DNA of 64,000 bases. It comes from Pedobacter sp. UBA4863. GTDB lineage: Bacteria; Bacteroidota; Bacteroidia; Sphingobacteriales; Sphingobacteriaceae. Position 1 is the first letter of the stretch, and the number at the start of each line of letters is the position of its first letter. The notes under the pieces were generated by a model. It saw nothing but the letters and a program-made list of their open reading frames with translations, did not search any database and was not told the DNA's origin. The stretch spans positions 66,107-130,106 of the forward strand of contig NZ_DHDZ01000036.1 in NCBI RefSeq assembly GCF_002399615.1. The letters run 5' to 3'. Positions 24,678 to 33,670 of this stretch are shown here, one piece after another. A program made the position numbers and the translations under genes.

Positions 24678-25892
24678 ATGAGTAACAATCAACCAGTATA
24701 TACAGATAACGATCCGCAAGATGGCTTGGTAACCTTAAACTTAGGGCCAACGCACCCTGCAACACACGGGGTGTTTCAAAACATCTTACAAATGGATGGC
24801 GAACGAATTGTAAGTGGCGTATCTACCATCGGATATATCCATAGGGCTTTCGAAAAAATTGCCGAACATCGTCCATTCTATCAAATTACGCCATTAACAG
24901 ATCGCTTAAACTACTGTTCGTCGCCTATTAATAATATGGGCTGGCACATGACGGTAGAAAAACTTTTAAATATTCAAATCCCTAAAAGGGTAGATTATTT
25001 AAGGGTCATCATTATGGAGCTTTCTCGTATTGCCGATCATATTATCTGTAATACCATTATTGCCCAGGATACAGGTGCAACAACCACTTTCCTTTACCTT
25101 TTTCAGTACAGAGAGCATATTTACGAGATTTTTGAAGAAATCTGCGGTGCTCGTTTAACCACTAACATTGGCCGTATTGGCGGTTTAGAAAGAGATTTTA
25201 ATGAGGTAGCTTTTGCTAAAATCAATAAATTCTTAAAGGAATTTCCAGTTGCGCTAAAAGAGTTTGAAAGCTTGTTGAACCGTAACCGTATTTTTATAGA
25301 CCGTACCAAAGGCGTTGCCGAAGTAACCGCAGAAAATGCATTGAGCTACAGTTGGACGGGCCCATTGTTGCGTGCTACAGGAATTGATTACGATGTTCGT
25401 GTAAGCGAGCCTTATTCTTCATATCAAGATTTTGATTTTGAAATTCCGGTAGGTACCACAGGCGATGTTTTTGATAGGTACTTGGTGCGTAATGAGGAGA
25501 TGTGGCAAAGTGTTCGTATTATCGAGCAAGCTTTAGAAAAGCTAAAATCAGAGCCAAAAGGAATATTCCATGCAGACGTTCCAGATTTTTATTTACCAGG
25601 AAAAGAGCAGGTTTATAATAACATGGAAGCATTAATCTATCACTTTAAGATTGTGATGGGCGAAATTGATGCGCCAAAAGCAGAAGTTTACCATGCTGTA
25701 GAAGGTGGTAATGGTGAACTTGGGTTCTATTTAATTAATGATGGGGGCAGAAGTCCTTATCGTTTACATTTTAGAAGACCTAGTTTTATTAACTATCAAA
25801 TGTATGCTAAAATGAGCGAAGGCATGTTGTTGTCCGACGCCATTATCAACATGAGTAGTTTGAACATTATTGCAGGAGAATTAGATGCTTAA
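24678..25892 (+). CDS. nuoD: NADH-quinone oxidoreductase subunit D
   Basis: The 404-residue 49-kDa subunit forms the quinone pocket with NuoB. Visible family motifs are NLGPTHPATHGVFQ, GYIHRAFEKIAE, DRLNYCSSPINN, GGRSPYRLHFRRPSF and the C-terminal SLNIIAGELDA. The pocket residues corresponding to the conserved His and Asp/Tyr are present in the HPATHG and DRLNY segments. It overlaps nuoE by 8 bases. Confidence 0.97.
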   Translation: MSNNQPVYTDNDPQDGLVTLNLGPTHPATHGVFQNILQMDGERIVSGVSTIGYIHRAFEKIAEHRPFYQITPLTDRLNYCSSPINNMGWHMTVEKLLNIQIPKRVDYLRVIIMELSRIADHIICNTIIAQDTGATTTFLYLFQYREHIYEIFEEICGARLTTNIGRIGGLERDFNEVAFAKINKFLKEFPVALKEFESLLNRNRIFIDRTKGVAEVTAENALSYSWTGPLLRATGIDYDVRVSEPYSSYQDFDFEIPVGTTGDVFDRYLVRNEEMWQSVRIIEQALEKLKSEPKGIFHADVPDFYLPGKEQVYNNMEALIYHFKIVMGEIDAPKAEVYHAVEGGNGELGFYLINDGGRSPYRLHFRRPSFINYQMYAKMSEGMLLSDAIINMSSLNIIAGELDA

Positions 25893-26409
25893 AGTAGAAG
25901 AAACACAACCTGTAGAATTTTCATCAGCTTTGCTAGCTAAGTTTGATGAAGTGGTAAAACGCTATCCAGAAGGAAAGCAAAAATCGGCTTTGCTACCCTT
26001 ATTACACTTGGTGCAAGCAGAATTTGGTTGGACAAGCGTGCCTGCAATGGATAAAGTTGCCGAGTACCTAAAAATTCAGCCAATTGAAGTATATGAGGTA
26101 GCAAGTTTTTACACCATGTATTTTTTACAGCCCAAAGGAAAATATGTTTTGGAGGTTTGCCGTACTGGGCCTTGTTGCTTAGTGGGTGCCGAAAAAATAA
26201 TGGATCATATAGCGCAAAAGCTAGGCGTTAAGGAAGGCGAAGTTACGGCTGATGGTTTATTTAGCTGGAGAGGTGTAGAGTGCTTGGCAGCTTGTGGTTT
26301 TGGCCCGGTTTTACAAATTGGCCCAGAATATACTTTCTACGAAAATTTAACCGAGCAATCGGTAGATCAATTAATTGACGATTTAAAAAATAAAGATTTG
26401 CGACAATAG
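25885..26409 (+). CDS. nuoE: NADH-quinone oxidoreductase subunit E
   Basis: The 174-residue thioredoxin-like subunit carries the 2Fe-2S cluster N1a. Cys ligands appear in CRTGPCCLVG and in GVECLAACGFGP. The N-terminal helical part includes KQKSALLPLLHLVQ and VYEVASFYTMY. It belongs to the NADH-oxidising module with NuoF and NuoG. A 64-base repeat-like gap follows. Confidence 0.96.
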   Translation: MLKVEETQPVEFSSALLAKFDEVVKRYPEGKQKSALLPLLHLVQAEFGWTSVPAMDKVAEYLKIQPIEVYEVASFYTMYFLQPKGKYVLEVCRTGPCCLVGAEKIMDHIAQKLGVKEGEVTADGLFSWRGVECLAACGFGPVLQIGPEYTFYENLTEQSVDQLIDDLKNKDLRQ

Positions 26410-26473
26410 ATTTGAGTATTGAGATTGAACTTTTAGTTTCATATCTCACATCTCACATCTCATATCTAACAAA
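26410..26473. repeat. GAGAT-type inverted repeat between nuoE and nuoF
   Basis: The left part (AGATTTGAGTATTGAGATTG) and the reverse complement of the right part (AGATATGAGATGTGAGAT) are similar, so the gap is an imperfect inverted repeat built of short GAGAT units: TCTCACATCTCACATCTCAT on the plus strand. It differs in sequence from the nuoC-nuoD element. Confidence 0.6.
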
Positions 26474-27847
26474 ATGGGACGTAAACTATTATTAGAACAT
26501 ATCAATGTGCCGGGCATCAATACGCTAGCGGTTTATCGCGAAAAGGGCGGTTACCGTGCGGTTGAGAAGGCATTGAAGACCCTGACTCCAGAAGATATCG
26601 TTGAAGAGGTAAAGAAATCAGGGTTAAGAGGTCGCGGTGGTGCTGGTTTTCCTACTGGGATGAAATGGAGCTTTTTGGCTAAGCCCGAAGGAGTACCACG
26701 TTATTTAGTATGTAACGGTGACGAGTCTGAACCGGGTACGTTTAAAGATAGATTCTTAATGACACACATTCCTCATGCTTTAATTGAAGGAATGATTGTT
26801 TCGAGCTATGCCTTGGGTGCAAACACCTCTTATATTTATGTAAGGGGCGAAATGATGCCTCAAATTAGAATACTAGAAAAAGCAATTGAAGAAGCTAAAG
26901 CTGCTGGGTTTTTAGGTAAAAATATTTTAGGAACGGGATACGATCTGGAACTTTATGTTCAACCTGGAGGAGGAGCCTACATTTGTGGTGAAGAGACGGC
27001 ACTTTTAGAATCATTAGAAGGCAAAAGAGGTAATCCGCGTATTAAACCTCCATTTCCTGCTATTGCTGGTTTGTATGGCTGCCCAACGGTGGTTAACAAC
27101 GTAGAATCTATTGCAGCTGTAGTGCCAATTGTAAATGATGGCGGCGATGAATATGCTAAAATCGGTATTGGCAGAAGTACAGGAACAAAATTAATATCAG
27201 CTTCTGGAAATTTAGTAAAACCAGGAGTTTACGAAATAGAATTAGGCTTACCAGTAGAAGAATTTATCTATTCTGATGAATATTGCGGTGGTATTGCTAA
27301 TGGTAAAAGACTAAAGGCAACAGTTGCGGGAGGTTCTTCGGTGCCTATTTTGCCTGCTAACCTAACCTTAAAATTAGCCAATGGCGAGCCTCGTTTAATG
27401 AGTTACGAGTCGTTGTCGGAAGGTGGTTTTGCAACGGGAACCATGTTGGGATCGGGTGGTTTCATCGCTTTTGATGAAGACCAATGTATTGTTCGCAATA
27501 CATGGAACTTTTCTAGTTTCTATCATCACGAAAGTTGCGGACAATGTTCGCCTTGTAGAGAAGGAACGGGATGGATGGAGAAAATTCTTCATAAAATTGA
27601 ACACGGACACGGAACTATGGAAGACATCGATCTTTTATGGGATGTACAGCGTAAAATAGAAGGTAACACCATCTGTCCGTTGGGCGATGCAGCAGCTTGG
27701 CCGGTGGCCGCAGCTATTCGTCATTTTAGAGACGAGTTTGAGTGGCACGTGAAAGAGCCTATGAAGAGCCAAAGCACCAATTATGGTTTAGCGAACTATG
27801 CTAATCCGATTGAAAAGGCTCCGGAAGAAGTAAAAAGTCAAAATTAA
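26474..27847 (+). CDS. nuoF: NADH-quinone oxidoreductase subunit F
   Basis: The 457-residue subunit binds NADH, FMN and a 4Fe-4S cluster. Motifs are GLRGRGGAGFPTGMKW (nucleotide binding), CNGDESEPGTFKDR, GAYICGEETALLESLEG, and the cluster ligands in SCGQCSPCREGTGWM and NTICPLGDAAAWP. It begins electron transfer in complex I. The following gap holds an unrelated four-helix-bundle gene. Confidence 0.97.
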   Translation: MGRKLLLEHINVPGINTLAVYREKGGYRAVEKALKTLTPEDIVEEVKKSGLRGRGGAGFPTGMKWSFLAKPEGVPRYLVCNGDESEPGTFKDRFLMTHIPHALIEGMIVSSYALGANTSYIYVRGEMMPQIRILEKAIEEAKAAGFLGKNILGTGYDLELYVQPGGGAYICGEETALLESLEGKRGNPRIKPPFPAIAGLYGCPTVVNNVESIAAVVPIVNDGGDEYAKIGIGRSTGTKLISASGNLVKPGVYEIELGLPVEEFIYSDEYCGGIANGKRLKATVAGGSSVPILPANLTLKLANGEPRLMSYESLSEGGFATGTMLGSGGFIAFDEDQCIVRNTWNFSSFYHHESCGQCSPCREGTGWMEKILHKIEHGHGTMEDIDLLWDVQRKIEGNTICPLGDAAAWPVAAAIRHFRDEFEWHVKEPMKSQSTNYGLANYANPIEKAPEEVKSQN

Positions 27848-27857
27848 AAAGTAAAAA

Positions 27858-28223
27858 ATGTCTGAAGAAAAGGCATATGATATTAAAATAAGGGCTTACC
27901 ATTTTTCGAAAGCCATTATCAATCTAATATCTAAAACCAAAATTGAAAGACTATACTTTTCAATTGTTGATCAGTTAATAAGAAGTGCAACTTCAATAGG
28001 TGCCAATGTAGTGGAAGCTAAGGCGGGAAGTTCGAGAAAAGATTTTAGGAATTTTTATACTATAGCCCTAAAATCTGCAAACGAAACTAAATATTGGCTC
28101 TGCTTAATTAGAGATACAGAGGTAGTTGGAGTTGACAAAGAGATAATAAAAGAATTATTAAAAGAAGTTGATGAAATATCAAAAATAATCGCTTCGATAA
28201 TAATCAATATAAATAAAGAATAG
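27858..28223 (+). CDS. Four helix bundle protein (S23/IVS family) inserted in the nuo operon
   Basis: The 121-residue helical protein shows the family features: KAYDIKIRAYHFSKAIINL, QLIRSATSIGANVVEA, SSRKDFRNFYTIALKSANE, and TKYWLCLIRD. Relatives are encoded in intervening sequences of 23S rRNA and resemble the Avd proteins of diversity-generating retroelements; their role is mostly unknown. It has no known role in complex I. Similar low-complexity flanks in opposite orientation (AAAGTCAAAATTAAAAAGTA before, TTTAATTTTCACTTTTGACT after) suggest that the gene came in as part of a repeat-bounded unit. Confidence 0.88.
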   Translation: MSEEKAYDIKIRAYHFSKAIINLISKTKIERLYFSIVDQLIRSATSIGANVVEAKAGSSRKDFRNFYTIALKSANETKYWLCLIRDTEVVGVDKEIIKELLKEVDEISKIIASIIININKE

Positions 28224-28276
28224 GTTAAAAGCTAGTGATTGTTTTTAATTTTTAATTTTCACTTTTGACTTGAAGA

Positions 28277-29287
28277 ATGAGTGATTTAGTTAAAGTAACC
28301 ATAGACGGAATAACAGTAGAGGTAGAAAATGGTACCACCATTTTAAACGCTGCCCGCCAAATTGGGGGAGACATTGTGCCTCCTGCAATGTGCTATTATT
28401 CTAAATTGAAAGGTAGTGGAGGTAAATGTCGTACCTGCATTGTGAAAGTGAGCAAAGGTTCTGAAAAAGATCCTAGACCAATGCCAAAATTAGTAGCGTC
28501 TTGCCGCACTACGGTAATGGATGGCATGGAAGTGCTAAACATTACTTCGCCTGAGGTATTAGAAGCCCGTGCAGGTGTGGTAGAAATCTTGTTGATTAAC
28601 CACCCATTAGATTGCCCTGTTTGCGACCAAGCTGGTGAGTGCGATTTGCAGAATTTAAGCTACGAGCACGGTTTACAGAAAACAAGATATGAGTTTGATC
28701 GCCGTACGTTCGATAGGATAGATATTGGTGACAAGATTCAATTACACATGAACCGTTGCATTTTATGTTACCGTTGCGTGTTTACTGCCGATCAAATCAC
28801 CAACAAACGTGTTCATGGTATTTTAAATCGTGGAGATCAATCAGAAATTTCAACTTACATACAAACAGCTGTTGATAATGATTTCTCTGGAAACGTAATT
28901 GATGTTTGCCCAGTTGGAGCTTTAACCGATAAAACTTTCCGTTTTAAAAACCGTGTTTGGTTTACAAAGCCGGTTGATGCACATAGAAACTGTAGCCATG
29001 AGAAATGCAATGGTAAAGTAACCTTATGGTACAAAGGCGAAGATGTTTTACGTGTTACCGCCAGAAAAGACCAGTTTGGAGAAGTAGAAGAGTTTATCTG
29101 TAACGAATGTCGTTTCGATAAAAAGAAAACTACCGATTGGACTTTAGAACAGCCAGCAGTTATTTCTGATACTTCGGTAATCTCGTCAAACCACTACCAG
29201 ACCTTTAAGCCGCTTCCGGTAATTAAGGAAAACTTGGCACTACAAGAAGCTAATAAACGCGAACTAGAAAAAACCTTTAAAATCTAA
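28277..29287 (+). CDS. nuoG: NADH-quinone oxidoreductase subunit G, short form
   Basis: The 336-residue product has the N-terminal 2Fe-2S ferredoxin domain (CYYSKLKGSGGKCRTC), the His/Cys motif (HPLDCPVCDQAGECDLQN) and the 4Fe-4S ligands in RCILCYRCV and DVCPVGALTDK. It stops soon after the first segment of the molybdopterin-like region (CNGKVTLWYKGEDVLRV, CNECRFDKK). Standard NuoG is about 700-900 residues. The gene ends cleanly and overlaps nuoH, and I recall Bacteroidota homologs of this size, so it is a lineage form rather than a truncation. Confidence 0.93.
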   Translation: MSDLVKVTIDGITVEVENGTTILNAARQIGGDIVPPAMCYYSKLKGSGGKCRTCIVKVSKGSEKDPRPMPKLVASCRTTVMDGMEVLNITSPEVLEARAGVVEILLINHPLDCPVCDQAGECDLQNLSYEHGLQKTRYEFDRRTFDRIDIGDKIQLHMNRCILCYRCVFTADQITNKRVHGILNRGDQSEISTYIQTAVDNDFSGNVIDVCPVGALTDKTFRFKNRVWFTKPVDAHRNCSHEKCNGKVTLWYKGEDVLRVTARKDQFGEVEEFICNECRFDKKKTTDWTLEQPAVISDTSVISSNHYQTFKPLPVIKENLALQEANKRELEKTFKI

Positions 29288-30324
29288 TGGAAATCGATTT
29301 CGTTATAGAGAAATTTATATTGGTTACAGCAATATTTGCGATTAGTTTGCTAATAGCCATGTATTCTACCTACGCCGAGCGTAAGGTTGCCGCTTTTTTA
29401 CAAGATAGGCTTGGTCCAGATAGAGCTGGCCCCTTTGGTATTTTACAACCTTTGGCCGATGGTGTAAAGATGTTCATGAAAGAGGAGATTATTCCTGCCA
29501 ATGCCAATAAATGGTTATTCATGATTGGTCCTGGTTTAGCTATGCTTTGTGCTTGTATTGGTACGGCAGTTATTCCGTGGGGTCAAGATATGATGGTTGG
29601 AGATAGGTTAGTAAAATTACAAGTAGCCGATGTTAACGTTGGTTTACTGTATATTTTTGGTGTAATCTCTTTGGGTGTTTATGGCGTAATGATTGGCGGT
29701 TGGGCATCTAACAATAAATATTCATTACTAAGCTCTATCCGTGCTGCTTCGCAAAATATCAGCTACGAAATTGCGATGGGCCTTTCCATCATCGCTTTGT
29801 TATTGGTAACCAACTCGCTTAGTTTAAGAGAAATTGTAGCACAACAGCATGGCTGGCAATGGAATGTGCTTTATCAGCCTTTAGGTTTTATCATTTTTAT
29901 GGTATGTGCCTTTGCCGAAACTAATCGTGCACCTTTCGATTTACCAGAGTGTGAGGCCGAGCTAAATGGAGGATATACCATTGAGTACTCATCAATGAAA
30001 TTAGGCTTCTATTTATTTGCAGAATACATCAACATGTTTGTGTCTTCAACCATAATGGCCGCACTATACTTTGGGGGTTACAACTATCCAGGAATGGATT
30101 ACATGGCTACTTTATTGGGACCAACTTGGGGACCGCTATTTGGCACTTTTATCTTTTTCCTAAAAATATTTGCGTTTATCTTCTTCTTCATGTGGGTACG
30201 GTGGACCATCCCTCGTTTCCGCTACGATCAGTTGATGAACTTGGGATGGAAAGGTTTAATTCCTTTAGCTATCGCGAATATCATTGTTACGGGTATTGTT
30301 ATAGCTATTGTAAATAAATTTTAA
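29287..30324 (+). CDS. nuoH: NADH-quinone oxidoreductase subunit H
   Basis: The 345-residue membrane subunit has eight or so predicted helices and closes the quinone tunnel. Motifs include ERKVAAFLQDRLGPDRAGP, LADGVKMFMKEE, AETNRAPFDLPECEAEL (conserved acidic loop) and the late FFMWVRWTIPRFRYDQLM. It overlaps nuoG by one base and nuoI follows after 5 bases. Confidence 0.97.
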   Translation: MEIDFVIEKFILVTAIFAISLLIAMYSTYAERKVAAFLQDRLGPDRAGPFGILQPLADGVKMFMKEEIIPANANKWLFMIGPGLAMLCACIGTAVIPWGQDMMVGDRLVKLQVADVNVGLLYIFGVISLGVYGVMIGGWASNNKYSLLSSIRAASQNISYEIAMGLSIIALLLVTNSLSLREIVAQQHGWQWNVLYQPLGFIIFMVCAFAETNRAPFDLPECEAELNGGYTIEYSSMKLGFYLFAEYINMFVSSTIMAALYFGGYNYPGMDYMATLLGPTWGPLFGTFIFFLKIFAFIFFFMWVRWTIPRFRYDQLMNLGWKGLIPLAIANIIVTGIVIAIVNKF

Positions 30325-30329
30325 TAGAC

Positions 30330-30827
30330 ATGGAATCATTAAGCAATAAGAAAAAAGTATTGGTTTCAAAGCCACTTAATTTTGCCGAGAGAATGTATCT
30401 TCCGGCTATTGCGAGTGGTATGGCTACTACTATTGGTCACTTTTTTAAAAAGCCAGCTACAATAAAATATCCAGAGCAGGTACGAGAGTTTTCTATCAAC
30501 TGGAGGGGAATGCACTCTTTAAAGAGAGACGAGGAAGGCAGAGAACGCTGTACGGCTTGCGGTTTGTGTGCTTTGTCTTGTCCGGCAGAGGCAATTACCA
30601 TGATTGCAGCCGAACGCAAGAACGATGAGAAACACTTGTACCGTGAAGAGAAATACGCATCTGTTTACGAAATTAATATGTTACGTTGCATTTTCTGCGG
30701 TTTATGTGAAGAGGCTTGCCCTAAAGAGGCCATATACCTAGACGGACCAATTGTACCAGCAGACTATTTGCGTAAAGACTTTATTTATGGCAAAGATAAA
30801 TTGGTAGAAGCTCCATTAGAGAAATAA
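30330..30827 (+). CDS. nuoI: NADH-quinone oxidoreductase subunit I
   Basis: The 165-residue subunit carries two 4Fe-4S clusters (N6a, N6b), with the ligand sets CTACGLCALSCP and CIFCGLCEEACP. The N-terminal region is amphipathic (YLPAIASGMATTIGHFFKK), as expected for contact with the membrane arm. A 14-bp palindrome follows before nuoJ. Confidence 0.97.
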   Translation: MESLSNKKKVLVSKPLNFAERMYLPAIASGMATTIGHFFKKPATIKYPEQVREFSINWRGMHSLKRDEEGRERCTACGLCALSCPAEAITMIAAERKNDEKHLYREEKYASVYEINMLRCIFCGLCEEACPKEAIYLDGPIVPADYLRKDFIYGKDKLVEAPLEK

Positions 30828-30831
30828 TTTA

Positions 30832-30878
30832 GCCACAGATGCACAGATACTATTATTTATAATTTGTGCATCTGTGGC
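30832..30878. repeat. GCCACAG palindrome between nuoI and nuoJ
   Basis: GCCACAGATGCACA (30832-30845) and TGTGCATCTGTGGC (30865-30878) form a perfect 14-bp stem around an AT-rich 19-base loop. The arms closely match those of the metK terminator palindrome at 11193-11239. No T-run follows, so full termination in the operon is unlikely. Confidence 0.8.
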
Positions 30879-30905
30879 CAACAAATAACAACTAAATAAA
30901 AATTA

Positions 30906-31412
30906 ATGGGTACATCGGTATTCTATTTTGTAGCAACATTAAGCATTATATCTGCACTGATGGTGGTTTTTGCAAAAAACCCAATTCATAGTGTGCTATA
31001 CTTAATTCTAACGTTTTTTACGTTTACAATTCATTATGTGCTATTAAACGCACAATTCTTAGCGGTAGTTAACTTCATTGTGTATATGGGTGCCATTATG
31101 GTACTTTTCCTATTTGTACTGATGTTGCTTAATCTCAATAAAGAAAATGAGCCCAACAAATCCGTTTTGCTAAGAATAATTGGTGTAATTGCTGGTGGAT
31201 GCTTGGTAGTAACCTTAATTGGTTCGCTAAAATCGGCAGTAATAAATACCCCTTTAGAATTGAAAGACCAGAATTTAGGTTTGGTAGAGAACTTAGGCAA
31301 AGAGTTATTTGGGCAATTTATGTTACCATTCGAATTATCGTCGTTGCTATTGTTAAGTGCAATGGTAGGGGCCATACTTTTAACCAAAAAGGAGGAAAAA
31401 ACTAATGGGTAG
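30906..31412 (+). CDS. nuoJ: NADH-quinone oxidoreductase subunit J
   Basis: The 168-residue membrane subunit has five predicted helices, including the conserved segment NPIHSVLYLILTFF and the pi-bulge helix region FIVYMGAIMVLFLFVLMLLN. The C-terminal helix is followed by a charged tail (TKKEEKTNG). It overlaps nuoK by 8 bases. Confidence 0.96.
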   Translation: MGTSVFYFVATLSIISALMVVFAKNPIHSVLYLILTFFTFTIHYVLLNAQFLAVVNFIVYMGAIMVLFLFVLMLLNLNKENEPNKSVLLRIIGVIAGGCLVVTLIGSLKSAVINTPLELKDQNLGLVENLGKELFGQFMLPFELSSLLLLSAMVGAILLTKKEEKTNG

Positions 31413-31734
31413 TTTGTTCGAAAATATGCAGGCAGTGCCGTTAAGCCATTACATTTGGTTTTGTGCCATTATCTTCACTATTGGTGTAGTTGGCGTATTG
31501 GTACGCAGAAATGCCATTATCATTTTTATGTCGGTAGAATTAATGTTAAATGCGGTAAACCTGCTTTTAGCCGCATTCTCGGTACATCATAACGATCCAT
31601 CGGGACAAGTTTTTGTGTTCTTTATTATGGCACTAGCCGCGGCAGAAGTTGCCGTTGGCTTAAGTATCATCGTAATGGTTTACCGTAACACACAATCAAT
31701 AGATATTAATGTATTAAATCGCCTTAAGTGGTAA
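31405..31734 (+). CDS. nuoK: NADH-quinone oxidoreductase subunit K
   Basis: The 109-residue subunit has three membrane helices with the two conserved Glu residues of the proton path: one in FMSVELMLNAVNLL and one in LAAAEVAVGLSIIVMVYR. The length is normal for the family. Confidence 0.97.
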   Translation: MGSLFENMQAVPLSHYIWFCAIIFTIGVVGVLVRRNAIIIFMSVELMLNAVNLLLAAFSVHHNDPSGQVFVFFIMALAAAEVAVGLSIIVMVYRNTQSIDINVLNRLKW

Positions 31735-31749
31735 TTCTAATAAAATAAG

Positions 31750-33651
31750 ATGATTACAAGTTTACTTTGGTTAATTCCAGTTCTTCCGCTTTTAGGCTTC
31801 TTGATTAATGGTTTAGGCCGTAATACATTGAGCAAAGGTGCTGTTGGCCTTATTGGCAGCGGAGTGGTTTTAACTTCATTTATTCTTAGCGTTTGCTTTT
31901 TCTTCGAGCTAAGTGCTAGCACAGATAAGCAATTTTACGTTAATTATTTCGATTGGATTAGTGTTGGAGATTTGAAAATTCCTTTGTCGTTTTTGTACGA
32001 CCCATTAAGTGCAATTATGCTCTTAGTGATTACAGGAATTGGCTTTTTAATCCATATCTATTCTACAGCTTACATGCACGAAGATGCCGGCTTTAGTAAA
32101 TTCTTCGCCTATTTAAACCTATTTATCTTCTTCATGTTGATTTTGGTTTTAGGTTCAAATTACATCGTGATGTTTATTGGCTGGGAAGGTGTAGGCTTAT
32201 GTTCATACCTATTAATTGGCTTTTGGTTTACCAACAACAGCTATGCAAGTGCGGCTAAAAAAGCATTTGTTATTAACCGCATTGGCGATTTAGGTTTCCT
32301 TTTAGGAGCATTCTTAATGTTCCAGTTTTTCGGAAGCCTAGAGTTTGCAAAAGTATTTCCTCAGGCTGCTAATATGTTGCCAGGAAACGAAACCATTACC
32401 ATTATCGCTATATTGTTATTTATTGGTGCCTGTGGTAAATCGGCACAGTTACCACTATTTACATGGTTGCCAGATGCGATGGCGGGACCAACTCCGGTTT
32501 CTGCATTAATCCACGCAGCAACGATGGTAACTGCAGGTATTTATATGATTGCTCGTTCAAGCGTGGTATTCGACTTGGCGCCAATTGCACAAAATATCAT
32601 TGCTATTGTCGGTGCAGCGACTGCTTTAGTTGCCGCTTTAATTGCCTTGACACAAACAGACATCAAAAAAGTATTGGCTTATTCAACCGTATCTCAATTG
32701 GGATATATGTTCTTAGGCTTAGGCGTTGGTGCTTATACCGGTTCTTTCTTCCACGTATTAACCCACGCTTTCTTTAAAGCATTGTTGTTCTTAGGTGCTG
32801 GTGCGGTAATTCATTCTTTACACCACGAGCAAGATATGCGCCACATGGGTGGATTGAAAGCTAAATTGAAAACTACTTTCGCTACCATGATGGTGGGCAC
32901 CATTGCAATTGCTGGTTTACCTCCTTTTTCGGGTTTCTTTTCGAAGGATGAAATTTTAGCACATGCTTACCAATTTAGTCCGGTACTTTGGGGAGTAGGT
33001 GTGTTGACAGCATTTTTAACTGCATTTTATATGTTCCGTATGATGTTCTTAACCTTTTACGGTAAATTCAGAGGTACGCATCATACCGAAGAGCATATTC
33101 ACGAATCGCCAAAAGCGATGACTATCCCTTTGGTGGTTTTAGCAATTTTGGCAATAATTGGTGGTGCAATTAACTTCCCTCATATTTTTGGTGGTAATGC
33201 TTGGTTATCGCAGTGGTTAACTGGCGCAAAGGTTACTCAAAACCATTTAGAATTAAGCCATAGCACAGAGTTTATGCTAATGGGAATTTCGGTATTGGCG
33301 GCAGTGGTAGCTATACTGTTTGCTTATAGCAAATACGTTAAAAAAGCAGAAGTACCTGTGTCAGACGAAGCACCTAGAACTGCATTAGAAAAATTATCGT
33401 ACAATAAATTCTACTTAGATGAAATTTACGATGCCATCATTAGAAAACCTTTGGATACATTCTCTAACTTCTTCTATAAAATTATCGATAATAAAGTAAT
33501 TGATGGTTTGGTGAACGGCCTAGGCTGGACAGCAAACGAAGGAAGTAAGAACTTACGATTGTTACAATCGGGTAATGTGGGTTATTATATCATTATGATG
33601 GTTGTTGGTATTGTGGCATTATTGCTCTATACTTATTTGTTTATTGCTTAA
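31750..33651 (+). CDS. nuoL: NADH-quinone oxidoreductase subunit L
   Basis: The 633-residue antiporter-like subunit has about 16 helices. Motifs include FIGWEGVGLCSYLLIGFW, GDLGFLLGA, GACGKSAQLPLFTWLPDAMA, TPVSALIHAATMVTAGIYM, and KKVLAYSTVSQLGYMFLGLG. The C-terminal part carries the lateral helix region that couples the proton channels. It lies 15 bases after nuoK. Confidence 0.97.
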   Translation: MITSLLWLIPVLPLLGFLINGLGRNTLSKGAVGLIGSGVVLTSFILSVCFFFELSASTDKQFYVNYFDWISVGDLKIPLSFLYDPLSAIMLLVITGIGFLIHIYSTAYMHEDAGFSKFFAYLNLFIFFMLILVLGSNYIVMFIGWEGVGLCSYLLIGFWFTNNSYASAAKKAFVINRIGDLGFLLGAFLMFQFFGSLEFAKVFPQAANMLPGNETITIIAILLFIGACGKSAQLPLFTWLPDAMAGPTPVSALIHAATMVTAGIYMIARSSVVFDLAPIAQNIIAIVGAATALVAALIALTQTDIKKVLAYSTVSQLGYMFLGLGVGAYTGSFFHVLTHAFFKALLFLGAGAVIHSLHHEQDMRHMGGLKAKLKTTFATMMVGTIAIAGLPPFSGFFSKDEILAHAYQFSPVLWGVGVLTAFLTAFYMFRMMFLTFYGKFRGTHHTEEHIHESPKAMTIPLVVLAILAIIGGAINFPHIFGGNAWLSQWLTGAKVTQNHLELSHSTEFMLMGISVLAAVVAILFAYSKYVKKAEVPVSDEAPRTALEKLSYNKFYLDEIYDAIIRKPLDTFSNFFYKIIDNKVIDGLVNGLGWTANEGSKNLRLLQSGNVGYYIIMMVVGIVALLLYTYLFIA

Positions 33652-33670
33652 AGTTAGTTCAAAATTATAA

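Noticed and set aside
28277..29287. NuoG as a frameshifted pseudogene
   Set aside because: The frame ends at a stop overlapping the nuoH start, no missing domain is found in other frames, and short NuoG is expected in this phylum.
30832..30878. Strong terminator inside the nuo operon
   Set aside because: The palindrome is not followed by a T-run, and the downstream genes nuoJ-N have no clear promoter, so transcription must pass.
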